Source: Actinostola sp. cb2023 (Eukaryota > Cnidaria > Anthozoa > Actiniaria > Actinostolidae). From it: 64,000 bases of DNA. This document shows, piece after piece, positions 61,801 through 64,000 of the stretch; the stretch's first letter is position 1; each line of letters begins with the position of its first letter. Under the pieces are notes generated by a model, which was given only the letters and a program-made list of their open reading frames with translations, was not told the origin of the DNA and did no database searches. Position numbers and translations under genes: made by a program. Location of the stretch: contig JAUJYZ010001003.1 in NCBI GenBank assembly GCA_033675265.1, forward strand, positions 91,938 to 155,937, in the 5' to 3' direction.

Positions 61801-64000
61801 TTTTTAGATGGTCTAAAGAGAGTCGAAATAGCGCGTATGGAGTTTTTTAGATGGTCTAAAGAGAGTCCAAATAGCGCGTATGGAGTTTTTTAGATGGTCT
61901 AAAGAGAGTCCAAATAGCGCGTATGGAGTTTTTTAGATGGTCTAAAGAGAGTCGAAATAGCGCGTATGGAGTTTTTTAGATGGTCTAAAGAGAGTCGAAA
62001 TAGCGCGTATGGAGTTTTTTAGATGGTCTAAAGAGAGTCGAAATAGCGCGTATGGAGTTTTTTAGATGGTCTAAAGAGAGTCGAAATAGCGCGTATGGAG
62101 TTTTTTTAGATGGTCTAAAGAGAGTCCAAATAGCGCGTATGGAGTTTTTTAGATGGTCTAAAGAGAGTCGAAATAGCGCGTATGGAGTTTTTTAGATGGT
62201 CTAAAGAGAGTCGAAAAATAGCGCGTATGGTTTTTTTTAGATGGTCTAAAGAGAGTCCAAATAGCGCGTATGGAGTTTTTTAGATGGTCTAAAGAGAGTC
62301 GAAATAGCGCGTATGGAGTTTTTTAGATGGTCTAAAGAGAGTCGAAATAGCGCGTATGGAGTTTTTTTAGATGGTCTAAAGAGAGTCCAAATAGCGCGTA
62401 TGGAGTTTTTTAGATGGTCTAAAGAGAGTCGAAATAGCGCGTATGGAGTTTTTTAGATGGTCTAAAGAGAGTCGAAATAGCGCGTATGGAGTTTTTTTAG
62501 ATGGTCTAAAGAGAGTCGAAATAGCGCGTATGGAGTTTTTTAGATGGTCTAAAGAGAGTCGAAATAGCGCGTATGGAGTTTTTTAGATGGTCTAAAGAGA
62601 GTCGAAATAGCGCGTATGGAGTTTTTTAGATGGTCTAAAGAGAGTCGAAATAGCGCGTATGGAGTTTTTTTAGATGGTCTAAAGAGAGTCCAAATAGCGC
62701 GTATGTTTTTTTTTAGATGGTCTAAAGAGAGTCGAAATAGCGCGTATGGAGTTTTTTTAGATGGTCTAAAGAGAGTCCAAATAGCGCGTATGGAGTTTTT
62801 TAGATGGTCTAAAGAGAGTCGAAATAGCGCGTATGGAGTTTTTTTAGATGGTCTAAAGAGAGTCCAAATAGCGCGTATGGAGTTTTTTAGATGGTCTAAA
62901 GAGAGTCGAAATAGCGCGTATGGAGTTTTTTAGATGGTCTAAAGAGAGTCCAAATAGCGCGTATGGAGTTTTTTAGATGGTCTAAAGAGAGTCGAAATAG
63001 CGCGTATGGAGTTTTTTTTTAGATGGTCTAAAGAGAGTCGAAATAGCGCGTATGGAGTTTTTTAGATGGTCTAAAGAGAGTCGAAATAGCGCGTATGGAG
63101 TTTTTTAGATGGTCTAAAGAGAGTCGAAATAGCGCGTATGGAGTTTTTTAGATGGTCTAAAGAGAGTCGAAATAGCGCGTATGGAGTTTTTTAGATGGTC
63201 TAAAGAGAGTCGAAATAGCGCGTATGGAGTTTTTTAGATGGTCTAAAGAGAGTCGAAATAGCGCGTATGGAGTTTTTTAGATGGTCTAAAGAGAGTCGAA
63301 ATAGCGCGTATGGAGTTTTTTAGATGGTCTAAAGAGAGTCCAAATAGCGCGTATGGAGTTTTTTAGATGGTCTAAAGAGAGTCGAAATAGCGCGTATGGA
63401 GTTTTTTAGATGGTCTAAAGAGAGTCGAAATAGCGCGTATGGAGTTTTTTAGATGGTCTAAAGAGAGTCCAAATAGCGCGTATGGAGTTTTTTAGATGGT
63501 CTAAAGAGAGTCGAAATAGCGCGTATGGAGTTTTTTAGATGGTCTAAAGAGAGTCGAAATAGCGCGTATGGAGTTTTTTAGATGGTCTAAAGAGAGTCCA
63601 AATAGCGCGTATGGAGTTTTTTAGATGGTCTAAAGAGAGTCGAAATAGCGCGTATGGAGTTTTTTAGATGGTCTAAAGAGAGTCGAAATAGCGCGTATGG
63701 AGTTTTTTAGATGGTCTAAAGAGAGTCCAAATAGCGCGAATGGAGTTTTTTAGATGGTCTAAAGAGAGTGGAAATAGCGCGTATGGAGTTTTTTAGATGG
63801 TCTAAAGAGAGTCGAAATAGCGCGTATGGAGTTTTTTAGATGGTCTAAAGAGAGTCGAAATAGCGCGTATGGAGTTTTTTTAGATGGTCTAAAGAGAGTC
63901 GAAATAGCGCGTATGGAGTTTTTTAGATGGTCTAAAGAGAGTCGAAATAGCGCGAATGGAGTTTTTTAGATTGTCTAAAGAGAGTCGAAATAGCGCGTAT
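28875..64000. repeat. 43-bp satellite array, >35 kb, runs off the window
   Basis: Head-to-tail units follow the pattern GAG-T6-AGATGG-TCTAAA-GAGAGT-CGAAAT-AGCGCG-TATG (43 bases with six Ts). There are about 800 copies in the window without any inserted foreign element. The main variation is T-tract length (5 to about 14), CGAAAT versus CCAAAT in the middle, extra As after CGAAA, and TATGG versus GAATGG. The first 1.2 kb is more divergent (GGCGTTTTTT, AATGGCG, TCAAGTGAG forms). Units are not a multiple of three and carry TAG in one frame, so the many 60-90 residue open frames are artefacts. Role unknown; centromeric, heterochromatic or subtelomeric satellite are the usual options. Confidence 0.99.

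Noticed and set aside
28875..64000. Dozens of 60-120 residue open frames with FFRWSKESRNSAYG or FRPSKK repeats on both strands
   Set aside because: The unit is 43 bases, not a multiple of three, with a TAG in one frame and variable T tracts; the frames end randomly and merely cycle through the same satellite in three frames.
28875..64000. CRISPR-like array
   Set aside because: Units are contiguous with no unique spacers, and the surroundings are eukaryotic.

Overview
The window looks like heterochromatin-like or repeat-rich DNA from an invertebrate animal. The evidence is a BEL/Pao LTR retrotransposon (a group known only from animals), several Penelope-like elements (PLEs) with GIY-YIG endonucleases, long AAT microsatellites, AT-rich non-coding DNA, one small gene with a splice acceptor and a polyA signal, and a very large tandem satellite. 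I cannot name the species or phylum. Nothing supports a prokaryotic or viral-genome reading.

Layout. 1-2415 is a fold-back element with arms of about 540 bp; a second, 451-bp palindromic element has inserted into its left arm only. 2416-8360 is mostly unremarkable non-coding DNA, with one candidate promoter, first exon, intron and second exon at 6278-7071. 8366-8815 holds two back-to-back palindromic MITE-like elements, 9010-10868 is bounded by 15-bp inverted termini, and 12427-12650 is another palindromic MITE. 12772-13996 carries three AAT microsatellites.

14056-26073 is a cluster of PLE remnants. Two are head-to-head inverted pairs (family B at 14056-14547, family A at 14560-16663). A third family (C) is a decayed endonuclease end at 16775-17050. 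A fourth (D) lies on the minus strand from 17130 to 26073. D was broken by a small insertion inside its endonuclease, by a complete but decayed BEL/Pao element (17764-23903, 120-bp LTRs, 5-bp ATAGT target duplication) and by a 1.46-kb insertion with 21-bp inverted ends. The BEL element still shows gag, protease, RT, RNase H, integrase and DUF5641-like pieces in order, but stops and frameshifts show it is dead.

The one convincing host gene is at 27257-27516: an 85-residue secreted, eight-cysteine peptide with a polyA signal downstream. After it come a 21-bp minisatellite (27976-28288) and an internally deleted Ty3/Gypsy-like LTR remnant (about 28275-28690). From about 28875 to the window end lies one uninterrupted head-to-tail satellite with a 43-bp unit and a variable T tract, roughly 800 copies. 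The left edge is more divergent than the interior, and marker variants recur in blocks, as expected for homogenisation by unequal exchange. The genes here do not form a pathway; the window is a record of nested transposition next to a satellite array.
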